Shown here piece after piece: positions 7,717 through 17,082 of a DNA stretch of 43,249 bases. This stretch comes from Fredinandcohnia quinoae (GTDB taxonomy: Bacteria; Bacillota; Bacilli; Bacillales; Bacillaceae_L), in the NCBI RefSeq assembly GCF_022427965.1, contig NZ_JAKTTI010000037.1, positions 1 to 43,249 of the forward strand, written 5' to 3'. Positions within the stretch are counted from its first letter, which is position 1. Each line of letters begins with the position of its first letter. The notes under the pieces are model-generated. The model searched no databases, was not told the DNA's origin, and was given only the letters and a program-made list of their open reading frames with translations. A program made the translations under genes and the position numbers.

Positions 7717-8742
7717 CTATTTCACTGTTTTCCCTTGGACTGTTCGGGCTATTTCATATAATTCTTCTTGAGTTAGATCAGTTGAGGCTACCATAAAGTC
7801 AACCCCTTCATGTGTCCAGGAAATTGCATTTTCTGAGAGAACACCCACTGTAAAGCCAAGATCGATTGGTTCACCACTAACTGATATCGTTGTTCCAGCT
7901 GGAGCAACCGTAGCTCGTTCTTGAATTAACGTGAAGGATTTTTCTCCACCACCAAATGTCAGGATATAACGGATGCCATCATCTGTCTTCATTTCTTTTT
8001 CTTCAACTAATTCTACACCAGGAATTACACCTTCCTCTGGATATAGGACAGCAAATGGTTTCGAATTTCCTTCACCCATTACAGGAACCTCTTCTAGCTC
8101 TAATTGTGCACTATTCATATTTTTCTCAACTTCAAACGCTGATTTATCAAAGCTAGCATTAAATTCTACCTTCTTAAAGTCGACAATTAACAACGGATTT
8201 CGATCCGGATCCATCACTTTTACTTGTACAGGGGCTAGATCCTTTTTATTAATTGTAATTTCTTGAATAGGTAGCATTTTATTATTTTTATAATTTGTCT
8301 TTGTTTCAAAGACATAGTTGTCTTTTGTAGCTGTGAACTTTGCTTCTGGATCACTTTTAATATCATTTACTAATGATTCAACGAGATAAGCTTGGCTACT
8401 GTTTTGTGGCCAATCACTTTGAAAATGGAAGCTTTTATTTAACGCAGGTGTTAATACAAATACGCCATCATCATTACGAAGTATCATTTGACTCTGGTCT
8501 TTCTCTGCATTCTTCAAATTCACACGATAATATTCTGGCTCTTTATGCCAAATCTCTACTTGATACACTTGAGGATCATTCCCGGTCTGAAGGGTCATCT
8601 TTGCATCCGCTTTATAACCCGTCATCTTTGCAACCTTCTCATCCAAGGCTTCTACTACATCCTTTTGTGATTTCTCTCCACACCCAGCAAGTGCAAGGGC
8701 AACGAGTAGCCCTAATAACAACAAAAATACATTTTTCTTCAT
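7717..8742 (-). CDS. ydcC: LolA-like lipoprotein, YdcC type
   Basis: This 341-residue protein has a lipoprotein signal peptide: KK followed by a leucine-rich core and lipobox ALAGC with Cys21. The mature part carries the LolA-like fold around KMTGYKADAKMTLQTG and a C-terminal segment (about 220-340) of the type seen in YdcC. It should be anchored to the outer face of the membrane. In B. subtilis ydcC is expressed in the mother cell during sporulation, which I recall but cannot see here. It is a single-gene unit ending with a terminator and located between acpS and alr. Confidence 0.88.
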   Translation of the reverse strand: MKKNVFLLLLGLLVALALAGCGEKSQKDVVEALDEKVAKMTGYKADAKMTLQTGNDPQVYQVEIWHKEPEYYRVNLKNAEKDQSQMILRNDDGVFVLTPALNKSFHFQSDWPQNSSQAYLVESLVNDIKSDPEAKFTATKDNYVFETKTNYKNNKMLPIQEITINKKDLAPVQVKVMDPDRNPLLIVDFKKVEFNASFDKSAFEVEKNMNSAQLELEEVPVMGEGNSKPFAVLYPEEGVIPGVELVEEKEMKTDDGIRYILTFGGGEKSFTLIQERATVAPAGTTISVSGEPIDLGFTVGVLSENAISWTHEGVDFMVASTDLTQEELYEIARTVQGKTVK

Positions 8743-8994
8743 TCCTTCAACCCCTTTGCCTCTTTTCGACGAAACTTTTAGGAGACAAAATGTGTTAAGG
8801 TGGTGAATGGTTTGCTAAAAAGGTGTCTAGCCGAACTTATTAGGACCCCCACTTTTTATTCATTCATACAATGCTTCTTACATGCAAACCAACATATCAT
8901 TTATTTAAACCTTTTCACCCATCCATCACACACTTACACCTTGTCTCACCTACCGCACTAAAAATATATGAGACAAAGTTGTGTAATATGCAGA

Positions 8995-9354
8995 CTAGCT
9001 TGACAAGCTTTCAATAATTACTTGTGCAATCGCGTAATCCCTACTGTGTGAGATGGATAAATGAATGTGATGATCACTAGGTTTCTTTACAATTGGTTTA
9101 CCAAAGTCATTGGCGGCAATTTCAATATCTAAAAAGCTTAAAGCCCCTCCAATCCCTGTTCCTACTGCCTTTGAATATGCTTCTTTCGCTGCAAAACGAC
9201 CAGCGAGAAACTCTACCTTTCTACGCTCTGATAAATTTGAATATGTTTCTTTTTCACCATCTGTTAAAATTCGATCCACAAACTTTTTTTGTCGTTGGAT
9301 TAAATTTTCAATCCGTTTAAGTTCAACAATATCAATTCCGGTTCCGATTATCAT
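8995..9354 (-). CDS. acpS: Holo-[acyl-carrier-protein] synthase
   Basis: This 119-residue protein has the AcpS signature [12 protein letters not shown] at the N-terminus, with Asp8 as magnesium ligand, and [21 protein letters not shown] with the second acidic ligand (Glu in AAKEA, about residue 58). It transfers 4'-phosphopantetheine from CoA to acyl carrier protein. It is divergent from the rhomboid gene across a 100-bp gap. A hairpin TTGTCTCA...TGAGACAA downstream (8942-8976) lacks a T tract. Confidence 0.96.
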   Translation of the reverse strand: MIIGTGIDIVELKRIENLIQRQKKFVDRILTDGEKETYSNLSERRKVEFLAGRFAAKEAYSKAVGTGIGGALSFLDIEIAANDFGKPIVKKPSDHHIHLSISHSRDYAIAQVIIESLSS

Positions 9355-9454
9355 TTTTCTTTCCCTTCTTCTAGAATTAAGTTATGTAACATAACATTGT
9401 ACAAATTATTCTTTTTTGTAGTACGATAAGTAGACTAAATAAAGGAGAGTTAAG

Positions 9455-10183
9455 ATGTTTACAAGAACAGAAAGCTTCCGGTCTTTTTTACGATTTTACC
9501 CCATTATATCAATTATTGTGGCCATACACATTATTCTCTGGTTATTGATTAATTCATCCTTGCCATTAGGGGATACACTTGCTCAACAAATGGTTGGGTT
9601 TAATTTTTTAATTGCAGAAGGTGAATACTGGCGTCTAATTACACCGATTTTTGTTCATGGTGGTTTTGGACATATGCTTTTTAACTCATTTTCTCTTATC
9701 TTATTCGGTCCGGCACTCGAGAGAATGATGGGCAAGGTGAAATTTATTGTGGCATACATATTTGCCGGAGTGATTGCCAATATCGCTACTTATTACTTTG
9801 AACCACTTAACTTCGCCCATGTAGGGTCCTCAGGAGCAATTTTTGGTTTGTTCGGTATTTACTTGTATATGGTCGTCATTAGAAAAGATTTAATCGATCA
9901 GGCGAACTCACAATTGATTATGACCATTTTAGTAATAGGCTTGATTATGACATTTATTAATTCGAACGTAAATATTATTGCCCATATATTTGGGTTTGTA
10001 GCAGGTGCAATTATCGCACCCCTGCTTCTTCCAAAAAGATCTCTATCCCACCAACCCCTATCAACCTTCAACAGGTCTGTTGGTGAAAGGAAACGAATCC
10101 AAATACCTAGAGAATTTTCACCAAAGCATATTGTTTGGCTAATTATCATTATTCTTGTAATAATCGGGATCATTTATAAATAA
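9455..10183 (+). CDS. Rhomboid family intramembrane serine protease (YdcA type)
   Basis: This 242-residue protein has about six membrane segments. The catalytic Ser is in GSSGAIFGLFG (Ser126) and the catalytic His in NIIAHIFGFVAG (His177). The conserved WRLITPIFVHGGFGHMLFN segment in loop 1 is present. It matches YdcA-like rhomboids found next to acpS in Bacillus. The C-terminal tail is basic. Its substrate is unknown. The start ATG follows AAAGGAG. It is the only plus-strand gene in this part of the window. Confidence 0.93.
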   Translation: MFTRTESFRSFLRFYPIISIIVAIHIILWLLINSSLPLGDTLAQQMVGFNFLIAEGEYWRLITPIFVHGGFGHMLFNSFSLILFGPALERMMGKVKFIVAYIFAGVIANIATYYFEPLNFAHVGSSGAIFGLFGIYLYMVVIRKDLIDQANSQLIMTILVIGLIMTFINSNVNIIAHIFGFVAGAIIAPLLLPKRSLSHQPLSTFNRSVGERKRIQIPREFSPKHIVWLIIIILVIIGIIYK

Positions 10184-10196
10184 AAGGTGCATGTTC

Positions 10197-10225
10197 AAAA
10201 AGGAGAGCTGTTAGCTCTCCTTTTT
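10197..10225. terminator. Bidirectional terminator between the rhomboid gene and ydbT
   Basis: AAAAAGGAGAGCT and AGCTCTCCTTTTT flank a 3-nt loop, so both strands end with a T run. It serves two convergent genes and overlaps the ydbT stop codon. Confidence 0.92.
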
Positions 10226-11656
10226 CTTTGTAATATACCATTCAAACATTGTCCAGCCATCTGAATCTTCTACATCTGTCACTTGAAATCCCTTTCCAGA
10301 GACTGAAGATTTTATAAATGTTTTAACAGATGTAAGCTTCTTTGTCCTTTGAAAAGAGGATTGCTTCATGTCAAAAGATTGAATTCTTTTTTTCTGTTGC
10401 AGAAGGGTAATTTTGCTGCCAATAAATCGAAATCGTAAAGTAAGCTGTTCACCATCAATTCTCCAACCCGCATCCCGAAATCTCAAATATCCTAATAGAC
10501 AAGTTAATGGAAGCAATAACAACGATAGGTATCCCCAAGGATTGAAGAAATACGAAACAGCAATTATGACAGGGATGACTGGTATAACCGCTTTTAATAT
10601 ATACCTACCTAATGACCTTTTAGGTACATGATTGATTTCGTCTGATAACTTGTATTCAGGTACGAAGTGCTTTAATAATTGCTCAACCTGATTTTTTTTA
10701 ATCAGGGGAAATAGTACAGTTGATAATTCCTCACCTTTATCTAATGAGCCACCAGCACTTTCAATTAATACTGTTGCATAACCTAATGGCTGCCTAATTA
10801 AATTTTCGGTAAATCGAATAGCTTGTATCCGATGAAGCGGGATTGTTGATTGTCTCTTTTCAATAAGCCCTCTTGTAATAAAAAGCTCATCATCACGTTT
10901 GACCACTTTGAAATTTGCATACCTTAGCGCCATAATTAGCACACCAATGATCCATGAAATGAGTAAAAAAAGAATAACTAGTGTAATAATATATGTGAGT
11001 ATCGATAGATTAATATACTGTTCTACTTTATTAAATGCCTTTTCAAACGGTACATATTCTGCAAATTGACTCAAAAATGCAAAGATAGCTGAAATTACAA
11101 ACCCGATTCCTCCAGAGGTGGAGGCTAAAACGAGAAGTTCTTTCATTGTAATTTGATATGTAGGTTTTTGCTTATTTTCCTCCTCAGGCTCTAAAACCTC
11201 TGGAGCCTTTGGAATTTTAGTAAGGATAGCTCTTAATTCATTCGCTTCGGCTTCCTTTATTGCAGTTAATTCTACTTCCGCCTCTTTTCCTCCACCTGCT
11301 GTTTCAACCTGCAGCTTAACAAGACCAAATATTCGCTGTATGATTCCAGCGGTCACATCAATTGTTTGAATTCGTTCAATGGGGATAAATCGCCTTTTTC
11401 TCACAAACACACCATATTCTATGCGAAGCTCACCATCTTCAACTCGATATGTAAAACGGTACCAATGAAGAATCCCAGTTACTAAAAGACCGACAATAAC
11501 AACACCTAATCCAATTAAATAAAGGGTATTAATAAGACCCGATTCTCCTTTTCCAATAAAGAAAAAAACAATGATTGGGATAATCATTTCTTTTAATTGC
11601 TTTAAGAATCGTAAAAATCCTGCTATTGGATGCATTCTGCGTGGATTAGACATCAT
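10211..11656 (-). CDS. ydbT: Membrane protein with bacterial PH domains (YdbT type)
   Basis: This 481-residue protein has several hydrophobic helices and two copies of the bPH2 (DUF304) pattern: FIPIERIQTIDVTAGIIQRIFGLVKLQVETAGG near 100 and TIPLHRIQAIRFTENLIRQPLGYATVLIESAGG near 270. A third degenerate copy lies near the C-terminus. The function is not established; with YdbS it has been linked to resistance to certain bacteriocins in B. subtilis, from memory. ATG at 11656 has AAGGGTGG six bases upstream and overlaps the ydbS 3' end; ATG at 11662 is also possible. The pair is translationally coupled. Confidence 0.88.
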   Translation of the reverse strand: MMSNPRRMHPIAGFLRFLKQLKEMIIPIIVFFFIGKGESGLINTLYLIGLGVVIVGLLVTGILHWYRFTYRVEDGELRIEYGVFVRKRRFIPIERIQTIDVTAGIIQRIFGLVKLQVETAGGGKEAEVELTAIKEAEANELRAILTKIPKAPEVLEPEEENKQKPTYQITMKELLVLASTSGGIGFVISAIFAFLSQFAEYVPFEKAFNKVEQYINLSILTYIITLVILFLLISWIIGVLIMALRYANFKVVKRDDELFITRGLIEKRQSTIPLHRIQAIRFTENLIRQPLGYATVLIESAGGSLDKGEELSTVLFPLIKKNQVEQLLKHFVPEYKLSDEINHVPKRSLGRYILKAVIPVIPVIIAVSYFFNPWGYLSLLLLPLTCLLGYLRFRDAGWRIDGEQLTLRFRFIGSKITLLQQKKRIQSFDMKQSSFQRTKKLTSVKTFIKSSVSGKGFQVTDVEDSDGWTMFEWYITKKKES

Positions 11657-12125
11657 CTTCATCCACCCTTGCCAATCTTGATATATAGTCCCGTAGTTGA
11701 TCTGCTTCTTCCAAATCTAATGCAGGTATTTCGTGTACTGTTGCAGCCGTAGTTACTGAAACAGTTGCCAAATGATATTTTCGTAAAAGTGGCCCTTGCT
11801 GGGTATCAACATGTTGGACACGGTTCATTGGAATAATCGTTCTTTTTACGATAAACACACCACGTTGTAAATCAATTTCATGCTCATGAACCTCATATCT
11901 CCAACGTTTCCACTTAAGATTGGGTAGTACAAAAATTGATAAAATCGTTTCGATAACAGATAACACCAATAATCCTGCAAAAATCCAAAATGTCCAATCA
12001 AATATAATTGTTAAGACTAAAACAGCAATCGTTACTACCCACCCAATTATCGATGAAATTAATGCAGATATCTTCCAAACCGTTAAAGCACGTTCACTTA
12101 TTCTATTTTTTGGGACATCTCTCAT
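11646..12125 (-). CDS. ydbS: Membrane protein with one PH domain (YdbS type)
   Basis: This 159-residue protein has two transmembrane helices (about 18-70) followed by one bPH2 domain with TIIPMNRVQHVDTQQGPLLRKYHLATVSVTTAA. It precedes and overlaps ydbT, and the two presumably form a complex in the membrane. The biochemical role is unknown. Confidence 0.88.
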   Translation of the reverse strand: MRDVPKNRISERALTVWKISALISSIIGWVVTIAVLVLTIIFDWTFWIFAGLLVLSVIETILSIFVLPNLKWKRWRYEVHEHEIDLQRGVFIVKRTIIPMNRVQHVDTQQGPLLRKYHLATVSVTTAATVHEIPALDLEEADQLRDYISRLARVDEDDV

Positions 12126-12220
12126 TTACAAACCAACCCCATTTCTATTTCTCCGACTAACAAAACATTATCCCCATTATACACATTATCTACAAAGGTG
12201 TCAGGCTCCAATTGAGCATA

Positions 12221-12255
12221 AAAAAAACAGTGTAGGGCATCCTACACTGTTTTTC
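12221..12255. terminator. Terminator of cshA, symmetrical
   Basis: AAAACAGTGTAGG and CCTACACTGTTTT arms enclose GCAT, with A and T runs outside, so it would work on either strand. It lies just past the cshA stop codon and before ydbS. Confidence 0.92.
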
Positions 12256-12266
12256 AATCTATTCGA

Positions 12267-13763
12267 TTATTGTTCGCTTTTACGGAAATTGCTTCGGCGA
12301 GTGCCACCTGATTGACGGCTACCCCCATTTGATTGACGGCTGCGATTTGAGTTATTTCCACCGCGACCACGTGCTGGTTGGTTTCCTTTGTAGCGTCCAC
12401 GGTCACGACTACCACTGCGATTATCGCGCTCTCTTTTTACACGAAGTGGTGCCTCTTCAGTTAATTTCACTGGAGTTGCATCTGGTTCTTTCGTCATCAT
12501 TTTAATAGCTGCTGCAACAACTGATACAGAGTCATGCTCTTCTAAAAGCTCTTCTGCAGCACGAGTGTAGTATGCCAAATTATTAGATTCAATCATTGAA
12601 ACTAATTTTTCAATTGTTACCTTTTGTTGACCTTCTAAAGCCTCATCCAAGGTTGGTGGCTTCATCTTGTCCATTTTACGTTTCGTTGTGTTTTCAATAT
12701 TTTTCAATTGACCCATTTCTCTTGGTGTAACGAAAGACATTGCCAAACCATGCTTACCAGCACGACCTGTACGGCCGATACGGTGAACATAGCTTTCCGG
12801 ATCTTGTGGAATATCAAAGTTATATACATGAGTAACACCTGAAATATCTAAACCACGTGCTGCCACATCAGTTGCAACTAATACTTCAATCGAACCTTCT
12901 TTGAATTTACGAAGTACGGAAATACGTTTTGCTTGGCTTAAGTCACCATGAATTCCTTCAGCAGCATAGCCTCTTAATGTCAATGCTTCTGATAATTCAT
13001 CTACACGACGCTTTGTACGTCCAAAAATAATTGCAAGCTCTGGTGATTGAATATCCAATAAACGAGTTAGAACATCAAACTTATTTCTTTCATGAACCTC
13101 TACATAATATTGTTGAATATTTGGTGTAGTTACTTCTTTTGACTTCACCTTAACAACTTGAGGATTTTGCATGAAACGTTCCGCAATACGTTGGATTGGA
13201 CCAGGCATTGTTGCAGAGAATAAAAGTGTTTGTCTTCCTTCCTCAGGAACACCCTTTAAAATCGCTTCAATGTCTTCAATGAATCCCATGTTTAACATTT
13301 CATCTGCTTCATCTAACACGACTGTGTGAACATTATTTAGACGAAGTGTACGACGATTAATATGGTCAATTACTCGTCCTGGCGTACCAACAATAATATG
13401 TGGATGCTTTTTCAGTGAACGAATTTGACGACTGATATCCTGACCACCATAAATTGGTAAAATACGAATGCGATTAAATTGACCAATTTTATTAAGTTCT
13501 TCTGATACTTGAATTGCAAGTTCACGTGTTGGTGCAATGACAATTCCTTGAACATTATCACTTTTCACATCGATTTTCTCGATAAGTGGAATTCCGAATG
13601 CTGCAGTCTTTCCTGTTCCCGTTTGGGCTTGACCGATTACGTCGTTACCCTCTAATGCTAACGGAATTGTTTGGGATTGAATTGGAGTTGCCTCTTCAAA
13701 ACCCATTTTACTAATTGATCTCATTAAATCTTGACCAATACCTAAATCTTTAAATGTTGCCAA
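12267..13763 (-). CDS. cshA: DEAD-box ATP-dependent RNA helicase CshA
   Basis: This helicase has about 498 residues and all the expected motifs: Q motif GFEEATPIQ, motif I AQTGTGKT (about 45), motif II DEAD (about 150), motif III SAT, motif [11 protein letters not shown] and motif [12 protein letters not shown]. The C-terminus is rich in Arg, Gly, Ser and Asn, as in CshA, which associates with the RNA degradation machinery and ribosome assembly. TTG at 13763 is ten bases from AAGGAG, while ATG at 13772 has only one base of spacing, so TTG is preferred. An unusually long, folded leader precedes it. Confidence 0.95.
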   Translation of the reverse strand: MATFKDLGIGQDLMRSISKMGFEEATPIQSQTIPLALEGNDVIGQAQTGTGKTAAFGIPLIEKIDVKSDNVQGIVIAPTRELAIQVSEELNKIGQFNRIRILPIYGGQDISRQIRSLKKHPHIIVGTPGRVIDHINRRTLRLNNVHTVVLDEADEMLNMGFIEDIEAILKGVPEEGRQTLLFSATMPGPIQRIAERFMQNPQVVKVKSKEVTTPNIQQYYVEVHERNKFDVLTRLLDIQSPELAIIFGRTKRRVDELSEALTLRGYAAEGIHGDLSQAKRISVLRKFKEGSIEVLVATDVAARGLDISGVTHVYNFDIPQDPESYVHRIGRTGRAGKHGLAMSFVTPREMGQLKNIENTTKRKMDKMKPPTLDEALEGQQKVTIEKLVSMIESNNLAYYTRAAEELLEEHDSVSVVAAAIKMMTKEPDATPVKLTEEAPLRVKRERDNRSGSRDRGRYKGNQPARGRGGNNSNRSRQSNGGSRQSGGTRRSNFRKSEQ

Positions 13764-13789
13764 ATTTTTCATACTCCTTTTGCTAATCA

Positions 13790-14146
13790 GATTTGTACAA
13801 TGAAAAATTGACTAATCAGACGGGAAATCTTTATAGACCACTTGGCTTACGCCTCGATAGATTACGTAGAATTCACTGGGGATATATTGGTATTCCTTCT
13901 TGATATCCAATATATCATTACCGTGAAACCTTCACATTTAATTGTGAGGGATAGGCGATCTGCTTAAGCAAACTTTGTACTTACCGAGCCATTAGGCGTG
14001 GCAGAACTTTAGTTCGGAAAAAGCAAAGCTTTTTCCTGCGATGCCTTGCTTCCGTAGAACACTCTTATGCCCTTACGCGTTTAAGAACGTAGGATACTTT
14101 CTTATAAGCCTAGTTTTCCTTTTAGATCAGAATAACAATTCTGCTT
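13790..14146 (-). ncRNA. Long structured leader upstream of cshA
   Basis: Downstream of the attenuator the minus strand can form a series of local hairpins before the cshA SD. They include CAGAAT/ATTCTG, GGAAAAAGC-TTT-GCTTTTTCC, GAAC-TAAA-GTTC, CCCTCACA/TGTGAAGG, GATATATTGG/CCAATATATC closed by TTCAC/GTGAA, and GGC-GTAA-GCC with a GNRA loop. No ORF is convincing. I do not recognise a named RNA family. It may be the 5' untranslated region of cshA or a separate small RNA. Confidence 0.55.
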
Positions 14147-14247
14147 AAAAAAAGGACATTCTCCGTGAATACGGAAAAAATGCCCTAAGGGTTCACGTCC
14201 AAAAAGTTAAATTTTTAGGGCGTTTTTCTGTTAAATGACATAGCCCT
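14147..14247 (-). promoter_or_regulatory. Candidate transcription attenuator in the cshA leader
   Basis: On the minus strand four segments occur in order: 1 AGGGC (14247-14243), 2 GCCCTAA (14221-14215), 3 TTAGGGCATT (14188-14179) and 4 AATGTCC (14160-14154). Pairings 1:2 and 3:4 exclude 2:3. Pair 3:4, continued by TTCCGT/ACGGAG, is followed by seven T, so it is a strong terminator. Pair 2:3 would break it. A caution is that 2:3 is also followed by ATTTTTT and could itself terminate. Confidence 0.55.
14215..14241 (-). CDS. Possible 8-residue leader peptide in the cshA attenuator
   Basis: ATG TCA TTT AAC AGA AAA ACG CCC TAA encodes MSFNRKTP. Its last codons and stop coincide with attenuator segment 2. 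AAAAAGGG lies just 2 nt before the ATG, a tight and weak SD. If translated, a ribosome reaching the stop would cover segment 2 and favour the terminator, and a ribosome stalled early would release segment 2. This is inference only. Confidence 0.3.
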   Translation of the reverse strand: MSFNRKTP

Positions 14248-14266
14248 TTTTAACACTGTATTTGTT

Positions 14267-14295
14267 ATCTTACCATTTCAAAATTGGAATTGCAA
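14267..14295 (-). promoter_or_regulatory. Predicted vegetative promoter of the cshA leader
   Basis: The minus strand has TTGCAA, a 17-bp spacer, then TAAGAT. The predicted start near 14260 is just upstream of the attenuator, which suggests the terminator belongs to cshA rather than to murF. Confidence 0.55.
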
Positions 14296-14376
14296 TAATA
14301 CCGTTTTTGTAAATATTCCTATTTACATATATTATGGACAAACTTTTTAATTTTCATGTATTAAACATTTCATTTT

Positions 14377-15750
14377 TTACTTTTTAAAAGCTGCTACAAC
14401 CTCTTCTAATTTCATTCCGCGAGAGCCCTTCAAAAGGACAACGTCATCCTTGTTAACCACTTTGCCAAGTTCAGCAATTAATTCTTCTTTATTTAAATAA
14501 GCTTTAACCCTTCCTGTTGGAAAACGCTCGACTGCCCTTTTTGAAATGTATTCACCAAGCTTCCCGAAAGTAAATACATAATCAATCTTTGTTGGGTCGA
14601 GTAAATGGCCCATTTCCTCATGATACTTGATTTCATTTTCACCAAGCTCCAACATATCTGCTAGAATCACAATCTTTCGATTGAATCCTTTCAAATCCTG
14701 AATAAGGCTAATTGCCGCCTTCATTGATGTTGGACTTGCATTATAGGCATCATTAATTAGCTTCAGACCATTTTTCCCTTCGATAAGTTCGAGTCGCATA
14801 TTGGTAATCTTACTATTTTTTAATCCCGCTTTAATTTCATTCCATGAAAGATTAAAATGAAGTCCCACTGCTATTGCAGCTGTTGCGTTATTCACATTGT
14901 GCTTCCCGAGCACAGGTATGTAAAATTCTTCACCATTATTCTTATTTATCGAAAAATATGTCCCGTTACTTTCTAGCTTAACATCAGTTGGGAATAAATC
15001 ATTTTTTCCAGTACTACCAAAGGTTAGCGAGGATATATTCAATTTCTTAACCTTGTCTAATAACAATGGCTCATCACCATCATAAATTAATATACCGGAC
15101 TGTGCTAAGCCATCTACGATTTCAAGTTTTGCCTTTGCAATTCCATCACGGGATCCAAGATCCTGCATATGTGATTCACCAATATTCGTAATGATTGCAA
15201 TATCAGGTCGTGCAAGTTTCGTTAGAAATTCAATTTCTCCAAATGCACTCATCCCCATCTCAAGTACCGCGACCTCAGTGTCCTCATTTAAACGCAGGAT
15301 AGTTAATGGCAAACCAATGTGATTATTGAGATTACCTTCCGTTTTGTGAACACGAAATACGGTTGAAAGAACAGCGGTTACCATATCCTTTGTCGTCGTT
15401 TTACCGTTGCTGCCTGTAATTCCTACTACTTTTATGGATAATTCATCACGATAGTTCTTTGCAAGATTCTGTAATGCAACTAATGTATCTTCTACGTAAA
15501 TAACTGGTATTCCTTTAGGTGGATTGGACTCATTCATCCCCCAAAGAACCGCAGAGGCACCATTATCAATCGCAGTCTCTACAAATTCATGGCCATTGAA
15601 TGTTTCGCCGACAATCGGTATGTATAAATTTCCAGATTGAATTGTTCTTGTATCAATTGAAACCCCTTCAATGATAAGGTCTTTGTACTTCGAGTCAAGC
15701 TTCTTTCCAAATGCCATTTTTTCAATTTCAGCTAATGTTTTTTTTATCAC
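14377..15750 (-). CDS. murF: UDP-N-acetylmuramoyl-tripeptide--D-alanyl-D-alanine ligase
   Basis: This Mur ligase has about 457 residues. It has the ATP-binding motif GITGSNGKTTTKDMV (about residue 110), the conserved EMGMSAFGEI, the N(I)GESH and NDAYNASPTSM motifs, and GSRGMKLEEVV at the end. It adds D-Ala-D-Ala to the UDP-MurNAc-tripeptide in the cytoplasm. GTG at 15750 has GGGGAG six bases upstream; the longer reading from GTG at 15789 would run through the terminator hairpin, so it is unlikely. It follows ddl, the usual Bacillus order. Confidence 0.95.
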   Translation of the reverse strand: MIKKTLAEIEKMAFGKKLDSKYKDLIIEGVSIDTRTIQSGNLYIPIVGETFNGHEFVETAIDNGASAVLWGMNESNPPKGIPVIYVEDTLVALQNLAKNYRDELSIKVVGITGSNGKTTTKDMVTAVLSTVFRVHKTEGNLNNHIGLPLTILRLNEDTEVAVLEMGMSAFGEIEFLTKLARPDIAIITNIGESHMQDLGSRDGIAKAKLEIVDGLAQSGILIYDGDEPLLLDKVKKLNISSLTFGSTGKNDLFPTDVKLESNGTYFSINKNNGEEFYIPVLGKHNVNNATAAIAVGLHFNLSWNEIKAGLKNSKITNMRLELIEGKNGLKLINDAYNASPTSMKAAISLIQDLKGFNRKIVILADMLELGENEIKYHEEMGHLLDPTKIDYVFTFGKLGEYISKRAVERFPTGRVKAYLNKEELIAELGKVVNKDDVVLLKGSRGMKLEEVVAAFKK

Positions 15751-15775
15751 AGGATTCTCCCCTTTACTATTTATA

Positions 15776-15813
15776 GAAAAGAGAAACACTATCCATTTTT
15801 CGAATAGTGTTTC
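15776..15813 (-). terminator. Hairpin between ddl and murF, probable weak terminator
   Basis: GAAACACTAT and ATAGTGTTTC arms enclose an 11-nt loop and are followed on the minus strand by TCTTTTCT. The T tract is interrupted, so termination may be partial and allow ddl-murF co-transcription. Confidence 0.6.
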
Positions 15814-15859
15814 TTCAGTAGCTGTACCTTAATCAAATTAATCATCTAATCTCTAAAAT

Positions 15860-16945
15860 CTAGATTGTGTATTTGATTTTTTGCTTTTCAGTATGACGCT
15901 CGATTGCTAGTTCTACTAATTTTTCAATCAACTCTGGATATGTTACCCCTGTATGTTGCCATAAAAGTGGGAACATGCTAAAAGGTGTAAATCCAGGCAT
16001 CGTATTTACTTCATTGATAATCGCCTTTCCTTCCTTCGTTAAAAAGAAATCAGCTCTTACCAAACCTGAGCAATCTAATGCTTTAAAAGCCTTAATAGCT
16101 GCTACCTGCAAGTTTTGATATTCTTCTTCTGTAATATCCGCAGGAATAATGAGGGCTGTATCACCATCCTCATATTTTGCCTTATAATCATAAAAGTCCT
16201 TTTTCGGTACAATTTCGCCGGCAACTGAACATGTTGGATGATCATTGCCAAGTACGCCCAGTTCAACCTCACGTCCAATTATCGCTTCCTCAATGATTAC
16301 TTTGCGATCAAATGTAAATGCCTCCTCAAAGGCTTTCTCAAGGCTAGCTCGATCAGTAGCTTTGCTAATACCAACACTTGAACCAAGGTTAGCGGGCTTT
16401 ACAAAGCAAGGATATCCTAACGCTTCCTCGATTTGTTCATAAGCAGCATCTGGCGCATCTTGCCATTCACTTCTGATAAAAGAAACATACTTGGCTTGAG
16501 CAAGACCTGCTTGAGCAAAAATATTCTTCATAATAACCTTATCCATTCCAGCTGAAGAAGCTAGTACACCATTCCCTACATAAGGAATATTCATAAGTTC
16601 TAATAGCCCTTGAACAGTTCCATCCTCCCCATTTGGTCCATGTAATAACGGAAAGACAACATCAATGGCTTCATTTTTAGTCAGTTGTTGAGCAGGAAAT
16701 AAGTCGGCATTCAATGATACAGGCGAAATTGCTTTACCATCCTCTTTCAAAACAAGCTTCTTCACATCATCAACCGGTCCGCTTAACTGGTTTCCACGAA
16801 CCCATTCACCTTGCTCAGAAATATAAATTGGATGTATATCATATTTATCATGATCTAATGCTTTAATAACCGCTAATGCCGTCTGCAACGAAACCTTATG
16901 TTCTGCAGACTTCCCACCATATAGTAAACCTAATTTCACTTTCAT
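15860..16945 (-). CDS. ddl: D-alanine--D-alanine ligase
   Basis: This 361-residue ATP-grasp enzyme has the N-terminal [14 protein letters not shown], a substrate-binding [26 protein letters not shown] in the ATP site, and the omega-loop [11 protein letters not shown], whose Tyr is typical of D-Ala-D-Ala rather than D-Ala-D-Lac ligases. Metal-binding [11 protein letters not shown] is near the end. The ATG follows AGGAGG. It uses D-alanine from Alr and passes the dipeptide to MurF, encoded next. Confidence 0.97.
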   Translation of the reverse strand: MKVKLGLLYGGKSAEHKVSLQTALAVIKALDHDKYDIHPIYISEQGEWVRGNQLSGPVDDVKKLVLKEDGKAISPVSLNADLFPAQQLTKNEAIDVVFPLLHGPNGEDGTVQGLLELMNIPYVGNGVLASSAGMDKVIMKNIFAQAGLAQAKYVSFIRSEWQDAPDAAYEQIEEALGYPCFVKPANLGSSVGISKATDRASLEKAFEEAFTFDRKVIIEEAIIGREVELGVLGNDHPTCSVAGEIVPKKDFYDYKAKYEDGDTALIIPADITEEEYQNLQVAAIKAFKALDCSGLVRADFFLTKEGKAIINEVNTMPGFTPFSMFPLLWQHTGVTYPELIEKLVELAIERHTEKQKIKYTI

Positions 16946-17042
16946 GTGTTTCCTCCTAATGAGTACATATTCGTATTCACCATTTTAACATTCTCAATTA
17001 CATATTATATATCATTTATATTAAATTTCACCCTTGTCACGT

Positions 17043-17080
17043 GAAAAAAAGCCCTAAACAAATGTTTAAGGCTTCTTTCT
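17043..17080 (-). terminator. Intrinsic terminator after the CorC/HlyC-type gene
   Basis: The minus strand shows GCC, one unpaired base, TTAAACATTTGTTTA, then GGGC and a run of seven T, directly after the stop codon at 17083. Confidence 0.85.
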
Positions 17081-17082
17081 CG

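Noticed and set aside
8942-8976. Hairpin TTGTCTCA/TGAGACAA after acpS as a terminator
   Set aside because: The loop is about 19 nt and there is no T tract, so intrinsic termination is not supported.
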